DNA of 64,000 nucleotides from Nomia melanderi (GCF_051020985.1 NC_135001.1:12951896-13015895); one strand, 5' to 3'; counted from the stretch's first letter, positions 12,080 to 24,803 are shown. Notes: generated by a model from the sequence alone, not told the origin. Program-made: numbers and translations.

Positions 12080-12700
12080 CCGCACGCACGATTCGAGACG
12101 ATACGAAGAAATTTACTATTCAATACCTGAAATAACATTTTACCTAGCACATTGCGTGCACGCATAGTGGACAGGTACCGCGTCTATAAACGTCAAGTGC
12201 ACGTGCATCTGTGCGCTGATCTATGCACGCGCAGTGACAGGAGACGTATTGCAATTAATTAGCTGCGTGCATAGGGCACGCGGAAATGCATCGGCGCGTT
12301 GTAATTTTAACACAACGCGGGCTATTTTCAGCCAGTCTGATTACGATCGCCTATAAACAACAACGGTAATAATAACGGATCGTCCTCGTTGGCAATGAGT
12401 TAGGCCATCAGAACTCGAGGGATTCGTCGCTTGAATCGGTGCCGGTTTAGCAGCTTGTGCAACGATCGTGTCTAATTACGGAATTTTAAGGTCAACCACT
12501 TAAGATCGATCTCCGATGGAAATTCTAAACACGGTGAATCGCGCGACGCGTAACGCGCAACGCCGCTGAATCGCCGGTAGCGACAAGATTAATGTACGCT
12601 GCGATAGAGATATTTGTTCCTGTTGCTCAACGGAATCATATGCAAACAGAAACCGACGAGAAAAATGAATATACATGAACGCAACAATTTACTAGAACTC
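12080..12700. promoter_or_regulatory. CpG-rich block, candidate intronic enhancer or alternative promoter
   Basis: This block of about 600 bp is far richer in GC and CpG than the surrounding intron. It repeats GCGTGCA or its complement TGCACGC several times between 12150 and 12290. It also contains the perfect palindrome TGCACGTGCA (12198-12207) around an E-box CACGTG. It has no open frame of note. Such islands in otherwise AT-rich insect introns are often regulatory, but this is inference. GCGTG is the core bound by bHLH-PAS/Tango-type dimers, so that class of factor is possible. Confidence 0.45.
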
Positions 12701-12829
12701 GTGAACCTATCGTTCAGTAGTGTTTAGTTTTGCGGGGAGACTTGTATCGTAGCATTGGCATACTGTAATGTGTGAACGTTACTGTTTGGAACTTAGGATA
12801 ACGGGTTTTATAAGAAAAAGTGATATTTA

Positions 12830-12915
12830 ATTGATATTATTTATTTATTTATTTACTTATTTATCTATTTACCTATTTATCTATTTATTTATTTGTCTAA
12901 TTATTTATTGATTTG
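12830..12915 (+). repeat. TTTA-type tetranucleotide microsatellite
   Basis: This is about 85 bp of imperfect (TTTA)n with TTAC, CTAT and TTAT variants. It is noncoding and lies in the large PDE7 intron. Confidence 0.9.
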
Positions 12916-15900
12916 TCGCACGAGTGCCCTTTAGTAGAGAAAAGGAAGAAATATAATTGAAGTGTAATGAGCTTACAAATCCAGAATTTGACAATGTAGT
13001 ACAATAGATAATAAAATAGTAAAAAATAAGTAATTAAGTTTGTGAAATTTAACCCTACAATTAGTTTTTATAGCAGAGCTTTTAAAACTATTTAAATTTC
13101 CGAAAAATATATCAATTTGATTATTAAATCTATTAGCGTCAGTATATATTCTAGACGTTGGATTAAAAAATTTAAGATCGCTTCTAAGAAAGTCAATTTT
13201 AAAAATTAGTGGCTTTCGAGTGAACCTTATATTAGCGATATTATATACATATATTATATAGTAGATATGAAATTTTGTAAGTTTACCGATATTCTAATTA
13301 TTACTACTGAGAGAAACATGTATTACAGTACATATAGATGTTGTCTACGTAATTATTCTGCCTATGTGCTGCACGTCGGCAGTTATGTCTTATTAAAAGC
13401 ATGTGGCGTTTCCGTGACGTTGCATTACCTATTTGCTTTGACGCGGACTATTTTCGCAGGTAAAATTCTTTAAATTTACTAACACGGGAAACTTGCCAAG
13501 TGTTAAATTCGTTTTGAATGAATAACGATTGGAAATTTTATTTATAAATTCTCCTGAGAAACGATATGTCAGGCTCTGGGAAAATTTAGCGTGGGCGGAA
13601 AAACGCCGTCGGAGTTCATTGTTAGACGAATTCGAAAAATGCATACAAATAGTATTCGTCTGATAATCCCACGGATAAAATTGCTGCAAAATTCGCTATA
13701 ATTATTCTAGTTATCTAATTCTTGCCTCAAGGAACGTGTTTTCCTAATTGGGTCAACATCATCGACTTCTTCTTCATCGCGGTAAAGGAGTGCTTCTTTT
13801 ATCGATAATAACTGATTCTTGCATTTTGCAGTTTATAAATAGTCATCGCAAAGACTCTTTCTTCGTCACTCGAGTCTTTATTATTATCGCTAGATTGTGG
13901 ATCTCTGTGCAAACTCCAATTTTAAAGAATATAATTGGAAAAATTGGATTATCATAGAAAATGGTTTTTCTTGTGAATACTATAGAAAGCACTATGTTTT
14001 AGATATTATATAATTATATGATATGGACAATGCTAATGACAACGTAAAACGATGTAGTATAGTTTAAAATATTACTATACAAATACCAATAATACCACAT
14101 GAAATATGATACCATATAATAAGCATTCAAGAAATCCATACAAATGAATAATAAGCAACTATTTTAGATAAGTAAAAGAATGAACACATTCCTATTGTAA
14201 TTCATCAAAGAAATTCAAGCCGGAGTTTGATTATTGACTTAGAAGAAAGGATCCCCTTAAAACGTAAACTCGTTTGCTACTACATGTGACATATGTTTAA
14301 TGCACTGATTCTTATGAGAGTCTAACGTCACACGTGTGACACATACTTCACATAAATCCACTATCGACGAAAGCTTGAGCTATATTAGCAGCCTTTCTAA
14401 CCATATATGCAATATCCAATGTTTAATTTCCATACGCTTCCTAACTAATCATACAGATTTTTCTCTTAATTCAGTATTATGTAAACTGCTTTTATTTCTG
14501 ATGGTGCAAGTCCAATTTAAAAGAAGTAAGACTTAAACTACTCTCATTTTCAATTTTTATATTCTATGACTTTTTATATTCTTTTTCAAAATTCATTGCT
14601 ATTTTCTCCCTTTCACTTTTTCTTTGTTTTAGTTACTTACGTTAAATTAACTAAATCCTTTTAATTTATTACGGTAGTCTATCTAGAATTTTATCAAGCG
14701 GGAGATCGAATTTTATACGATCTTTTGAAATTTTTTTACACCAACCCTTGCTTGTTTGTTTCTTAATTTATGTATGTTTCCTGATTAGTTCATTTCAAAA
14801 AATCTCATCTACATTTCATTGAAAAACGTTGAATATTTCTAGTGAAATATTTTCGAGTGCAAGGGGTTGAATTATTATTATAATATTTACATTTCTATTA
14901 TTACATTGTTTACATTGTATCACTCGTTATCACATTAGCACTGTCCCATTGATTCATCCTCTACCTCTGTTTCATCTCTTGCTTCCTCCGTTGTAAAAAT
15001 ATACAGGATGCAGCACGACGCGTGGAACAACTGGTCAGGGGGTGATTCAACATTTAAAAATAAGTCGAAACATAGGAATAAAATTCATCCGTTTAAGGCT
15101 TGGTTTTTAACCACTCTCGACCAGGTTTTTAAGTTTGTCAGCAATTATACTTATTTTTCCAAATCTACATGTAATTCTTTTTTATCTCGCTTCAGTTTTT
15201 TATTTCGCCTTAGATACATTATTTATTCTGCAAGTACTAATTTAATCTCGCATAAATTCCTGTTCGTCCTAAAAGAAATCATTTTCCAATAACTTCGTGA
15301 TCTAATAAAAAAATCTAAAATTTATTAAATTTCGAAAAAAATTACATTCTCCATGTTAAGTGCAGCGAAGTAAATTTAAAGAATATAAAAAACTAAAAAC
15401 TATTTAAATTAGTCAAATGATTAAACGTAAAAAATTTCAATTAATCAATTATCACAAATTACGTGCAAAATCTCGATAAACAGCGGTAAACACGAGATAA
15501 CACCTACAGTTGCATAATTGTAAATACAAAACGGACAAAAAAGCACTGATCGATTATCGTCTGAATTTGCTTCGAGCGTATTTTTAACGTACGGATATTA
15601 CGCTAATGCGGATCGATGGGATGCATATTCATCGTCCAAAGAAAAATTGTCCCCGACAATTATAGGTTTGCGCAATGCGAACCGCCGGCTAGAAAGCATT
15701 GTCAAGCAACATGGTTGCAACACCCTGTTGAACGTGCGCCACTTAATACGTGCATCGTGCATCTTAATAACTTCTATTGCACAATTCGTGGGGCACTTAG
15801 TTACGACATTTTATTATTCGGCATCGTGTCGGCTACAACGATGCGTGATTATATATGATCACAGTCTTTCTTGTCATGCAAATGCTAGGCCATGACATAA

Positions 15901-16729
15901 ATGTTGCTCGTGAAACACTTGGACGACATTTCATATCTCTTAACAGCAAATTAAGACAAAGTACCCTACGATTTATTTTAGAATTGCTGCTCCACAACAA
16001 ATTATTCACAATCGCCTGTCAGCATGACAATTTTCATAATATATAATATAATACTATATTACATTATATAACGTCATATACAGGGTGATTCGTTTAATCG
16101 TACTGTCAAAATTTATTTGTCGGGTGAAAAATTGTTCGAGGCAGAAGCTGTTTGACATCAAGTGGTGAAATTACATTTGACGAATATATGGTTAGTTTGA
16201 TTAACACCGAAACATATTTTTAATTTGATTAATGGTTCACAAGTGAATTCAGATGGCGCTGAATTGCATTGTGGTACATAATAACTATTATATTGCATAT
16301 AGTGTGTGTAGTATATTGTAATATATAATGTCACAACGTATGCCATTTTTTGATGTTTTTCAATGAAACTTGTCAATATTTATTTCCTTTTATTTTTAAT
16401 TGTCGATGTATCGACTATCGTTTTCTGTGATTGTTTCTCATATTACATATCATTCTTTGATTCCTCTCCAAAACCATATTTGATGCTTAGAATTGTAAAA
16501 TTTATTTAATACTGTTTTCAAGTATTGGATATGATGAAATCTTTTCTTCAGTTAAAAAATATTGCAATGATTCAGATAAATGATAATAATTTGATACATG
16601 GTTGGGAGAAAATACTGAATGTAATTTAATTGTAAACACGACCATTATTTTTGAATGGTGAAACAATTTTCTCTACGCAAGAGACAAAATATTCAGCGTG
16701 ACAAATATGTGACACTGATTGCGAACGTG

Positions 16730-16956
16730 TTAACGTCAGATTTACAGAACGAGGGGATTTGACTCGCATTAACTTTTATAAACATTATTTGGTAAATGTT
16801 TGGATCGACTTTGATTGATGCAAATACGCGAGTATGTATCCTAATTGTCTACTTTTAAACCTCTAATTTCCAAAATGTAAATGAACGTGCACATATCAAT
16901 TGTTCTAAAAGCGATAGAATAAACTGTGCTGTAAATCTCCGTAAATCTAATGTTAA
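16730..16956. mobile_element. Family B TTAA-ended MITE, copy 2
   Basis: The left end is TTAACGTCAGATTTACAGA. The right end read on the other strand is TTAACATTAGATTTACGGA. TTAA is present at both ends and the length is 227 bp. It is in the same orientation as copy 1 at 11855-12077 and clearly homologous to it. No coding potential. Confidence 0.85.
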
Positions 16957-17779
16957 GTCGGTGCACAGAGGAAACCAGCTATATTGATTGTTGCATGTAT
17001 GCAGCAGTTGGTCTTCGATAAATAAAAATTTCTAACAATGATGACCACTTGTACCTTGACCCATTCAACTGAAATAACGAGCTGGACTCCTAAAGTATGG
17101 CTTCGACTAAAATACTCGAGTCGGACGTATACGTAGTTATAAATTCCATAATGCAGCGCCGTGGTATTTTTAAATCATATTTTGTATTTATGTTCATCAA
17201 ATGAGAAATTTTACAGTTACTAATTATTCATTAATCTTCCATTTGATCATTACAATTTAAGCATAAAACAAATGTCGACGGTTTAATTAAAATTTTTATT
17301 TATTATTATATGTATCTGAACGTCATAGAAAAGTGGTTAATATTAAAAATTACAATCAAATTTTTATATTGTAAATATTTTCTTTTAAATTTGGTATTTA
17401 AAAATTTTTTTAATAATATGCATTCTATATTACTTTTAATATAACCTAAACACAATCTTCTACAAACGATATTAACTAATTTGCAGAATCCAACAACAGA
17501 ACCCATTATCGTTGAAACACTGACTGAAGTGTTACTACTATAATGTATTTCAGTATACGGTGATCCTGGTTTGTTGGATTGAACTTTGTTTGAATTAATG
17601 CAATTTCTGTTTGCTTACCATGGCTTATCCTTCTCCATGGCTCCTTCTCTGGTGGAAACTTCTCTCTTGCGGAGTCCTTTAAACTAACGATAATATATCC
17701 TTCGTAGAGAGTTAACGATAATATACTCTTAAACATATTACATCATTGATGTACCATATTTGAAATTCTATTCGCAGTT

Positions 17780-17987
17780 TTAACCCTTTGCACCCTATAA
17801 GCTTCACTACAGCACCATTTATGGCACTGAATATTTTAACAAACAAAGCTGAAGAAACTACCCTAACATTTGTTACACATGCGAATCTTGTCTAAAGAAG
17901 AAAAATCAAAAACCCAAGAAATGTTATGATATAACATTTTTTAATTTTCGCCAGGGATACTACAAAAACGGAGTTGCTAAGGGTTAA
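17780..17987. mobile_element. Family E TTAACCCTT-ended MITE, copy 2
   Basis: The left end TTAACCCTTTGCACCC pairs with a right end that reads TTAACCCTTAGCAACTCC on the other strand. The element is 208 bp. Its right TTAA (17984-17987) is also the left TTAA of the family C element that follows, so the two are directly joined. Confidence 0.7.
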
Positions 17988-18225
17988 CACGTTGACTGCC
18001 GCCAGAATCTTGAGAATTTTATACGTTGCTTATCATTTCGTAGCAAACGTAAATAGAAACAATTATTGATCATTTGACATAATAATTTTTACTTAACACT
18101 ATTATCTAATTATTTACGCTATTGCACATTTTTATTCAGCGTCAATCATCTTACATATTGTGATTGTTCTCGAGCAATTCCGAAGTGTCGGTCATCGATG
18201 ATCACCGTGGCAGTTAACGTGTTAA
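17984..18225. mobile_element. Family C TTAACACGTTGAC-ended MITE, copy 1
   Basis: The left end TTAACACGTTGACTGCC is mirrored by the right end, read on the other strand as TTAACACGTTAACTGCC. TTAA is on both sides and the length is 242 bp. Next to the right TIR lies the perfect palindrome TCATCGATGA, also present in copy 2 at 55070-55316. The element ends 134 bp before the acceptor of the PDE7 exon at 18360. Confidence 0.85.
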
Positions 18226-18359
18226 AGTAAGAAGTGTATGTGTAAAACAATGACACTGTGAAAGTATGTCCCATAATATAATAGATGTAAATCTTATGAC
18301 AACTGCATTTAAATATTAAATTAGAAAAACAATAACATTTGTGTTTTGCTGATTTACAG

Positions 18360-18616
18360 AAAGCGCTACATTACCAACGCCAGGTGTACCGGCAACCTTG
18401 ACGGAAGTCCGCGATGAACCTACAAAGGAAACGCCGTTCAGACGTTTGTCGGAAGTGGACCGAATCCTCTTGGAGAGTTTGGATATCGGTCACTCTAGGC
18501 CCAGGCCCACCGGCCGATTCCTCACGATGCACAAGCGACGCCGTAAGAGGCTCACCACGAGATCCTTGAACCAAGAACCGGGTATCCTGGACGACATTTT
18601 CCATGGTCTGGTCCAG
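18360..18616 (+). CDS. PDE7-type phosphodiesterase, second visible exon (N-terminal linker)
   Basis: This 257-nt exon has acceptor GATTTACAG and donor CAG|GTAAGC. It takes one base from the previous exon, completes residue 22 (Glu) and encodes residues 23-107. It holds a Pro/Thr/Glu-rich start, then a basic patch H-K-R-R-R-K-R-L, and ends P-G-I-L-D-D-I-F-H-G-L-V-Q. That ending corresponds to the SLNILDDDYNGQAK region of mammalian PDE7A. The basic patch could be a nuclear or PKA-docking signal (inference). Most of this exon is not conserved with vertebrate PDE7. Confidence 0.88.
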
Positions 18617-19818
18617 GTAAGCTGCTGATCGTCGGATAGAAATTTTCCACATTCTTATCAGTACTCACCATAGATGTAATGTGTGAATGGCCGATTGGAT
18701 GTACGTGTGGTGTCGCCTTGCAACTGGATGACGCCGATATGTTTTGGGTGTTACGAGCCGAGGACTGGTGATGTAATTGACCGAGGATTTTTGGCAGCAG
18801 GGAAATCGTAGATGTGCCAGTGTCTCTTTCGCCACTGGATACTTCGATTGGAACTAGATTATGATTTCGCCGCGTAACTCTTTAAAACTGAATAAGGTAC
18901 ACTTCGAGCGGCAAAAGTGTACCGTTGTCGGAATGTACTAATACTGCAATTTCAAAAGGATGTGGTCATTAAATGAGGTTGAATTCAAATAGAGGAAACC
19001 ACTTAAATATATTCTGAATGACAATTAAGTAGTACAATCGTCAGTGTGTGCCGCGCCGCGGACACTAAGCCGCATTCTCTCGGTTTTTGACGCACTAAGT
19101 GCAGGGGCTGGTTTCAGCAGTAAATTATACGTACTATTAGGTTATGTTTGAAAGGAACTAGGAATCCGATCTCACGATATATTTCTCGTCTATCGTGACT
19201 CGGAATGAACCCGATGATGATCAAGTCGGTGACCCTTATATACCTAAAAATTGACTAAAAACGGTGATGGGGGTACGTGTGTATGCAGGCTGAATTTCCC
19301 AGCCGGTGCATCCTCGCGAGTAGGGTTCTTGCATATACGATCGAGCTCCCCTGGAACAGCATACAGCTTCCAGGAGAAAGAAAAGAGTCACGCAGGAAAA
19401 CTCCGTGCGTAACATGTGAAAGTGTGACTGTAGACAGGATGATCTCGAATGGATGTAGAGCTGCGAAGAATGTTTAATACTGAGCGACTGGACCGTGAGA
19501 ATGAAGCGTACACGTGACTGCGAGAGTTCCAGCTATGGGCGCAAGGGACAGCGTGTAAGTGAGTAGGTGTGCGTGCGAAAAGAAGAAGAGAGCGATTGGG
19601 GGTGAACGGTAAAAGTGCGTTGACGTGGTAGTCTGGTAGTAGTCTAAAAGAAGTCTGGAAGGGAGTGTTACGCGACAGTCTATTGCGAGTGTGATACCAT
19701 CCGCTCACGATGACACACCTCCCCCGTTGAACCTTGAACGCCCTTCATCGTTCCGAGCAAGCCCATCGCGTCATCCCCGACGGACTTTGCTCATCCTGAT
19801 TCACCACCCCTACCACTA

Positions 19819-19951
19819 CAGTGTGATACTGACATGAACCAGCCGGCCTGCGGCTCAAAAGTGAAGGGGAGCAAGGGGAGGCATCCGTAATGGCGGAATC
19901 AGCTTTTTTTTTGAGCCACTCGTCGGCTGGGTTCATGTCAGTAACGCACTG
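19819..19951. mobile_element. 133-bp TA-flanked MITE with long TIRs
   Basis: The element runs from CAGTG to CACTG between two TA dinucleotides (19817-19818 and 19952-19953). The arms, about 42 bp each, pair closely: the left contains ACTGACATGAACCAGCC and a GGCTCAAAA end, and the right contains the mirror TTTTGAGCC and GGCTGGGTTCATGTCAGT. The centre is about 45 bp. A TA duplication points to the Tc1/mariner/pogo superfamily (family knowledge). No open frame. Confidence 0.9.
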
Positions 19952-20151
19952 TACCTGTAACCCAGAGCTGGCCAACCTTTTGCATACCATCCGCTAATTT
20001 TGTTCACAGACAAGTTCATATGCGCCATACAATTCGAACACCTCTTCGACTTTCTTACATTCACGGTTGGGATAGGAAAATAGGGATAAGGGTAGGATCT
20101 GCTTCGCTTAGGGGAGAAAAAGGAATAACTCAATCTCGCAATTAACACGTT

Positions 20152-20320
20152 GAACACCATGTGGGTCATCGGTGATCCCCAATCAAATCGAATTACTATA
20201 GTTCACTCAATTAAACGATGATTGTTTGAAAATATTTCTATATTATAAATAATGCTATCTAATGAGGTTGCATTCAGCTAGGTGAACGTGCAATAATAAT
20301 AGTGCAATTCAATCCAATGG
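20152..20320. mobile_element. Family C MITE, copy 3 (truncated)
   Basis: It starts TTAACACGTTGAACACC, then GGGTCATCGGTGATCC, a decayed version of the family C palindrome. It later shares an AATAATAGTGCAA segment with copy 2. No right terminal repeat was found, so the right side seems lost. The end position is approximate. Confidence 0.55.
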
Positions 20321-23300
20321 TTTAGTATTATACCCCGACACTGGTTTTGGCCCGCGAGAAGGCCCACTAAGCAACCCTAGGCCCTAGAGCCTGAAATAAA
20401 GAGAGTCCGTTTCCGTCAAGTGCAGAAATGCCATGTTTATTTCCTTTCTCGTATCTACGTTAGCAGCGGCGTGTGTTAGTTCGGGAAGTGAAGTGACGTG
20501 TGCTCAAAATCCCGTCACACACGAGTGATCTAGTAGGAAGGGTGTTAAAAATAGGCGATTTTTGGGCGAGCTCCGCAACAAAAAATGTTGTTGCAGCATG
20601 ATTCTTCACAGCCTACGGAACAAAAAAAATTATGTACCATTATTTCCGGATTCGTCGCGAAAGTTATGAAAAATGCGGTTGAAGATAAGTTTACGATAAT
20701 GATTATAACTCATTGGATTGCAACTTTACTGTTTCGATTCCTATTTCTAATAATGTATACGTATGTTACTTAGGAACCCATATTTTCGTTCGAAATTATA
20801 TTTCTCAGAAATCGAGGGTAACCGAGCAAAAGGATTTACAAATTTATATTCAGCGTACAAAAATCTACAACAGCTGCTTATTGAATATTGGAGAATGTAA
20901 AAAAAATGTTAAGATTTATCGAGCATTGCTATTAACGTTTCCAATGAAGCGTATTGTTTTCATGTTTAATGAAGCATGAAAAAGCCCCGATTGTATCACG
21001 GCATGCTATTCGAGTATATAACGTTATTGCGGAAAAAAGTATGTGTACAAACACGTTTTGAATCGATACTGGCTAATTGATCGAGTACAATAATAATTGA
21101 TCGACACGTATGTTCGTTCTATTGATTTACGTAACTCATTAGATAGTAATAAAAACCGGTTAATTAAAATCGGCAGTGGATCTGATCGATAAAATCCGAA
21201 CTGGTTAAGGGACTTAAACTGTTAGCTAATTGAAGTGGAAAACCGATGATAGCGGTCGAACGATCAGAACCTTTGAGCGATTTAAGCGGTTAAATGCTAA
21301 TACGACATTACTGGTCAGAAATGATGGAGACCTGGCGGTGTATGAAAGTCACTGCTTTCATTAGAAGTAAATTTACACGTTCCTGGGTTCACATGTTTAC
21401 ATAACATAGCGAAATTATTCACAGGATGTAAAATACATAAACGCGTGACATATCAGCTGAAAAGGAAGCGCTTGGATTGGTATTTGTATGACCAATGAAT
21501 GCAGGCGAATATAGTTTTCCAGAATGTTAATAAAGATTTACATTGTGCATGTAATTGGTATTCAAATAGTTATACACTTGCTTTAAAACTGTTGCCAATT
21601 TGTATGAGGAAAACTAAAAAAAATTCAAACATTTTTCACGTCAAAGATGAATATATTGTAGGACAACGTTACTAATTATGTTCAGAAAATTCTATGTTTT
21701 TATTTTTATCTATGGATGTGCATATGATTTTCTTTTATTCTAATAGATTGAAAAGAAAATTTATTACACAGGAATAAACATGGAAATACTAATCTTTTCA
21801 TTATGTATGATAGCAAGTTGCACGTGAATGTTTATAAAGTATTTAAAAATACTTCTCTTTATTTTATGTTTTCCAGTTTCTTAATTCACGTTACATAAGA
21901 TTTAATTATCAATTGTTCTATTACACGTTAACGTTTCAATAGTAATCAGTTTTCGAAAAGTTACACAGTTCTGTATTAAATGTTTTTTTTCAGGGAAATA
22001 AGAAGCTTTTTATTAAATTTTCGTTAACAATACTGTGTTTCTTTACATGATATATTTATCTATTCTGCGAGGATCTACAAGATTTCAATATTATCTCAAA
22101 TAATTATTAAGTAGTAATACTAAGCTTCTATTTAATTTTTGTCTTTATTCTTATTCAATAATTTTTAAAAAGTCTTTAAAAACGTTTTAATCATTTTTAA
22201 AAGCATTTACATAAAGATGCATTTATCTAATAATACAGTATCTGTAATTATACTGTTGATATCCGTCATCTTTCCACTCACACGAATGCATTTCTCAAAA
22301 CTCACTGCTTTATACATTTTTTAAGATAAGGAAAAGAAAATTCTTAAATATTTAAAGTATGAACTCATAAGTATGCAATATTACCATTAACTAACGTGTT
22401 TACCTGTTGTTTACCTTTTTGTTTTTCGAATTCCGTTACGACTCAACAGAAACTTCTATAATAATCAGTTTATGATATATTTATGCACTGTATCCACGTT
22501 GTAGTTATTAGACAACAAACTCCCTTTTCAAATATAAACGATTTTTAATACGGATCGTTTGAGTAATTCTTTTATTTCATCTTAATACACAAATTGGCCA
22601 TTTTAATGTATATTATTGCTTTTGGAAAAATCATCTATTCAAGGGATGATAATAATGTATGCAACCGTAATACATGACTGTATACACATAATTGTACTCT
22701 ATTTGGCATGCACCGGTGAGGTTGTACTCTATCTGGGACATTTCAATTCAGACGTACATCTACGGTCACATCGCTAAAAGGGTTAAAGAGAAGAGAATAT
22801 ATTCAAAGAGAATATGGAATGGAACGAATTAATTTTATTACCCGTATGTAGGATGACGATAAAAAAAACACATTGTACTCGGATGATATGTTGTCACATA
22901 GAATTGGTAAAGAATTTATGTTTAAGAAATCTGTTATTGTAACAGTTTTTTTATTTCTAGGGAACTGGTAACAAATTTTGTAATCTGTTTTAACGTATAA
23001 TACAACTTATGACAATTATTTTATGTAACCGTAATAACTTTTCGAAAATATATTTTACATTCCTAGTGTAACAATCTGTAATGTATTAATTCGTGTAATT
23101 CGATTTATTTAATTACTCTAATCTAGATGTTCCTACAAACGATATTTCATCGTTTCATCTCGAAGGAACGATATAGTTCACAATTAAATGTTGTATGCAG
23201 AATGATCATGTGATATTATCTTGATTTATCTCAATATTAGTATTAGCAAAAAAATACATGAAAACTGCATGCGGAAGAATATAAGGTGAATCATTCCAAA

Positions 23301-24739
23301 ATATTTTTAAGCGAAGGCATTTCGTACATTTAAGGAAAATTTCGAGAAAAGTTTTGTTTTTTAAATAAAACTAAATTAAAAAATTGAACAATTTATGCAC
23401 AAATTATAAAAATTGTGTAAATATTTCTTCAAGGAAATTATTATATACATTTTGATAAGTAAAATGATATATATTTTGATAACCTTATAAGCATTTAAAC
23501 ATGTTGAAACAATATTTAAAGCAACCGAGATACCCTTCATGCACTACCCTTTTTAGATATTTTTCAATTTTTTTACAAACTAACACTATAAAATGAAATC
23601 TAACGATACAATAGTCATTTTAACAGAAAAGATAATAAACTTGCAACAGTTACAAGTCACTCTAAGTAATTCTCAACATTAATAGTTGCTCAATGTTCTT
23701 CTTAGCATAACGCAGTGATTTCATGCATTATATGAATATTCTTCACCATTGTACGTATCATTTATAAATTGTACGACAGAAATGGTAAGTTGAAAACCTC
23801 ACCTTATTTTTCAAATGCATTTTGCATAGATTTTAATGGGACAGTGGGAAAACGTATAATGGAAAAATGTTACTTTGATAAAGACTGCTATGCGTAATAC
23901 TGTTGAATTGTAATGTTAAATGCGAACGTGTCCTGCAAGCATCAGTCAAGGAGAATACAGTTTTTGGTATGGAAATTTTACTTGTGTTATAAATCATTTA
24001 TAAACGATACGTCTAACAATAACTCCATCAATAGTGCCATAACAAACTGCTGAAATATCCAATGTGCCCCATTTTAGGCAAACGAGTTGCACACTCAACT
24101 ACCTTATTACTACTGCTGTCCATACCACCTGTGCCATACAGCACCCTTCGTTTCATAATTAGAATTTCAAGGGAGATGATCTAATTTATCTCGCTTAAAA
24201 GCTCACAAACTTCACGCAGAAATTTATTAAAGAATTTGTTCATAATTTTCAATTTCTCAAGATTAACTTTAAAATTAGGAATTATCGTAATGAGTTAAAT
24301 CTTCTGGCTTAAAATCAATCAAAAACGAATCACCTTGTATTTGTCAATACATTCCGAAATAATAATTCATAAGTGTATACATACGTATTTTTATGAAACT
24401 AAGGAAGAATCTTAAAAAAGAGCTGTATTTTATCTACAAATTTGAAATGAGCTGTATAACTTGAATTATGTTATAAATTCGCGTTCAACGCGAAATTTCG
24501 ACGCCAATAATAAAATGTGATCGGGTTGCTGCGAAATGACTCAACAGATAAAATATTACATATGTCCAATGTATAGAATGGTGCTTCTACATCGCTATCC
24601 TCAGAATATATTTACAGTAAATATTGGAAATCTGTAACTTCAATTTTGTCGTATGTTCAAAACTATCCTATGAAAATATATTAATTGCTTTCTTTATTTA
24701 ACGAATGTTAATGCATTATGTTTTAATAATTTGTTACAG

Positions 24740-24803
24740 TGCGTATTACAAAAGGCTGGGAATTGGCGGTTTAATGCGTTTACACTAGAAACAGTGACAG
24801 GAG
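24740..24803 (+). CDS. PDE7-type phosphodiesterase, third visible exon
   Basis: This 64-nt exon lies between acceptor TTTGTTACAG and donor G|GTAAGC and encodes residues 108-128 plus one base. The peptide C-V-L-Q-K-A-G-N-W-R-F-N-A-F aligns with mammalian PDE7A C-M-L-E-K-V-G-N-W-N-F-D-I-F, the start of the region just before the catalytic domain. The match and the splice phases (0 in, 1 out) leave little doubt. Confidence 0.95.

Larger units (their letters stand above)
4562..18359 (+). other. Large PDE7 intron (13.8 kb)
   Basis: The intron runs from the GTGAGT donor to the GATTTACAG acceptor. It holds no supported exon. It contains a pyrimidine-rich tract, a CpG-rich block, a TTTA-type microsatellite, MITEs of families B, C and E, and DNA-transposon-like ends near 7070, 15002 and 16080 (ACAGGGTG-type). 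All open frames here are short and lack family resemblance. Those at 8323-8517 (minus) and 15616-15895 (plus) lie in slightly GC-richer DNA but carry no recognisable domain. Confidence 0.8.
18617..24739 (+). other. PDE7 intron (6.1 kb)
   Basis: No supported exon was found. Positions 19030-19730 are GC-rich with several short open frames, for example 19277-19477, none with a recognisable domain. The block may be regulatory or an alternative first exon. Transposon remnants occupy 19819-19951 and 20152-20320. A GC-rich stretch at 20330-20550 may be another repeat of unknown type. From 21 to 24.7 kb the DNA is AT-rich, with nothing notable except two GTACTCTAT-TGG direct repeats at 22692-22740 followed by an AAAGGGTTAAA end at about 22778-22790. 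Confidence 0.75.

Noticed and set aside
12830..12915. Possible CRISPR-like or regulatory tandem array
   Set aside because: It is a plain TTTA microsatellite without spacers. No CRISPR array is present in the window.
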